DNA of 6,909 nt from Bacteroidia bacterium (GTDB lineage Bacteria; Bacteroidota; Bacteroidia; NS11-12g; UBA955), in the NCBI GenBank assembly GCA_023258655.1, contig JALQWO010000090.1, positions 1 to 6,909 on the forward strand, in the 5' to 3' direction. The notes under the pieces are model-generated. The model saw nothing but the letters and a program-made list of their open reading frames with translations, was not told the origin of the DNA and searched no databases. A program made the translations under genes and the position numbers. Shown piece after piece: positions 6,685 to 6,909 of this stretch. Numbering within the stretch: position 1 is the stretch's first letter; each line of letters begins with the position of its first letter.

Positions 6685-6707
6685 GAAAAAAATATTTTAT
6701 TTTTTTC
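6685..6707 (+). promoter_or_regulatory. A/T-rich perfect palindrome upstream of P3 (UP-element-like)
   Basis: GAAAAAAATA (6685-6694) and TATTTTTTTC (6698-6707) are exact reverse complements around a TTT spacer. The end touches the P3 -33 box. A degraded version (GAAAAAA at 6487-6493, TTTTTTC at 6503-6509) sits at the same place ahead of P2. Likely roles are an UP-like or bent-DNA activator site, or a weak stop for transcripts coming from upstream. Confidence 0.5.
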
Positions 6708-6738
6708 TTGACATTGACAAAAACTTGTTGTATTTTTG
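6708..6738 (+). promoter_or_regulatory. rrn promoter P3 (16S-proximal)
   Basis: TTG at 6708-6710, 20 nt spacing, then TATTTTTG at 6731-6738, an exact TAnnTTTG, followed by GCACCCC. It lies about 150 nt before the 16S 5' end, and the A/T palindrome abuts its -33 box. It is probably the main promoter for the operon, judging by position and the quality of its upstream element. Confidence 0.85.
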
Positions 6739-6782
6739 CACCCCGTTTCGGAAGGAACAGTAAAAGGGAAACAAGCAATAAA

Positions 6783-6798
6783 CGGATCTTCGGGTCTG
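6783..6798 (+). other. UUCG-loop hairpin in the 16S leader
   Basis: CGGATC (6783-6788) and GGTCTG (6793-6798) form a 6-bp stem with two G-U pairs, capped by TTCG (6789-6792) and closed by C-G, the classic very stable cUUCGg tetraloop. It lies in the leader common to all three promoters, just before the boxA-like site. Confidence 0.55.
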
Positions 6799-6808
6799 AG
6801 TTTATAAA

Positions 6809-6817
6809 GTTCTTTGA
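6809..6817 (+). promoter_or_regulatory. boxA-like rrn antitermination site
   Basis: GTTCTTTGA shares the TCTTT core with bacterial rrn boxA, which recruits NusB and S10 to prevent premature termination in rRNA operons. It sits 75 nt before 16S, downstream of every promoter, which is the expected place. The match is by core and position only. Confidence 0.5.
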
Positions 6818-6845
6818 AAGATACAGAGTAAGGAATAACAAGCCA

Positions 6846-6868
6846 CCCAAAAATAATAATACTTTGGG
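6846..6868 (+). other. Stem-loop just upstream of 16S
   Basis: CCCAAA (6846-6851) and TTTGGG (6863-6868) are exact complements separated by 11 A/T-rich bases. It lies 24 nt before the 16S 5' end. It may take part in leader folding during 16S maturation. The long processing stem expected around 16S cannot be tested, because the 3' flank is outside the window. Confidence 0.35.
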
Positions 6869-6891
6869 ATGCCGGGTCAAACAAACATTTT

Positions 6892-6909
6892 ACAATGGAG
6901 AGTTTGATC
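6892..6909 (+). rRNA. rrs: 16S ribosomal RNA, 5' end (partial)
   Basis: AGAGTTTGATC at 6899-6909 is the universally conserved 5' segment of bacterial 16S rRNA (E. coli numbering from position 8), which places nucleotide 1 near 6892. Only the first 18 bases are present before the window ends. The upstream promoter array supports the reading. Confidence 0.95.

Larger units (their letters stand above)
6651..6750 (+). repeat. Imperfect direct repeat, copy 2 (contains P3)
   Basis: Second copy of the unit at 6452-6550. AGGAGCAACA recurs exactly at 6658-6667, followed by the A/T-rich palindrome, CTTGACA, and TAnnTTTGCAYCCC. The middle parts between blocks have diverged, while the promoter elements are kept, as expected if the promoter parts are under selection. 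Confidence 0.7.
6242..6891 (+). promoter_or_regulatory. rRNA operon control region and 16S leader (no protein gene)
   Basis: About 650 bases between the queA stop and 16S hold no credible protein gene: the open frames here are short, lie on the minus strand and resemble nothing I recognise. The stretch instead has three spaced promoters, an imperfect direct repeat, A/T-rich palindromes, stable RNA hairpins and a boxA-like site, all arranged in the direction of the 16S gene. These parts are listed separately. Confidence 0.85.

Noticed and set aside
6211..6884. Minus-strand small open frames in the rrn leader
   Set aside because: Their sequences are the reverse complement of promoter and leader elements, they overlap each other in several frames, and they resemble no known proteins.
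1..6909. CRISPR array, tRNA gene, insertion sequence or phage module
   Set aside because: I saw no regularly spaced repeats with unique spacers, no cloverleaf with a CCA end or T-loop, and no transposase or integrase reading frame.

Overview
The window comes from a chromosome of the phylum Bacteroidota (Bacteroidetes). Three independent signs support this. First, there are several copies of the phylum's promoter -7 box TAnnTTTG, paired with an upstream TTG or TTTG. Second, no start codon has a Shine-Dalgarno sequence. Third, the secreted protease ends in a type IX secretion (Por) sorting domain. GC content is moderate, by eye somewhat under 50 percent. I cannot fix the family or genus from this sequence.

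Layout: every gene is on the + strand. Positions 18-2657 encode a large secreted M36 (fungalysin-type) zinc metalloprotease with a signal peptide, an FTP propeptide, a PA domain placed just before the zinc site, and a T9SS C-terminal sorting domain. A tight housekeeping cluster follows: plsY (phospholipid synthesis, start best placed at 2761), clpS (N-degron adaptor, 3 nt later), scoA (3-oxoacid CoA-transferase subunit A, with its own promoter overlapping the clpS stop codon), and, 6 nt after scoA, a single 603-codon reading frame at 4430-6241. That frame joins a complete RdgB/HAM1 non-canonical purine NTP pyrophosphatase to a complete QueA tRNA ribosyltransferase-isomerase. The usual scoA partner, scoB, is not next to it.

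The last ~650 bases (6242-6891) hold no protein gene. They are the control region of a ribosomal RNA operon whose 16S gene begins at about 6892 and runs off the window after 18 nt. The region has three tandem Bacteroidota-type promoters with boxes at 6337, 6532 and 6731, about 195-199 bp apart. The last two lie inside a degenerate direct repeat of ~100 bp. It also contains A/T-rich inverted repeats directly upstream of the -33 boxes, several RNA hairpins (one with a UUCG and one with a GAAA loop), and a boxA-like antitermination motif ahead of 16S.

Taken together, the right half is growth-related housekeeping: membrane lipid, proteolysis adaptor, CoA transfer, nucleotide-pool cleaning with tRNA queuosine synthesis, then an rrn operon in the same direction. 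The most unusual items are the RdgB-QueA fusion and the triplicated rrn promoter array.
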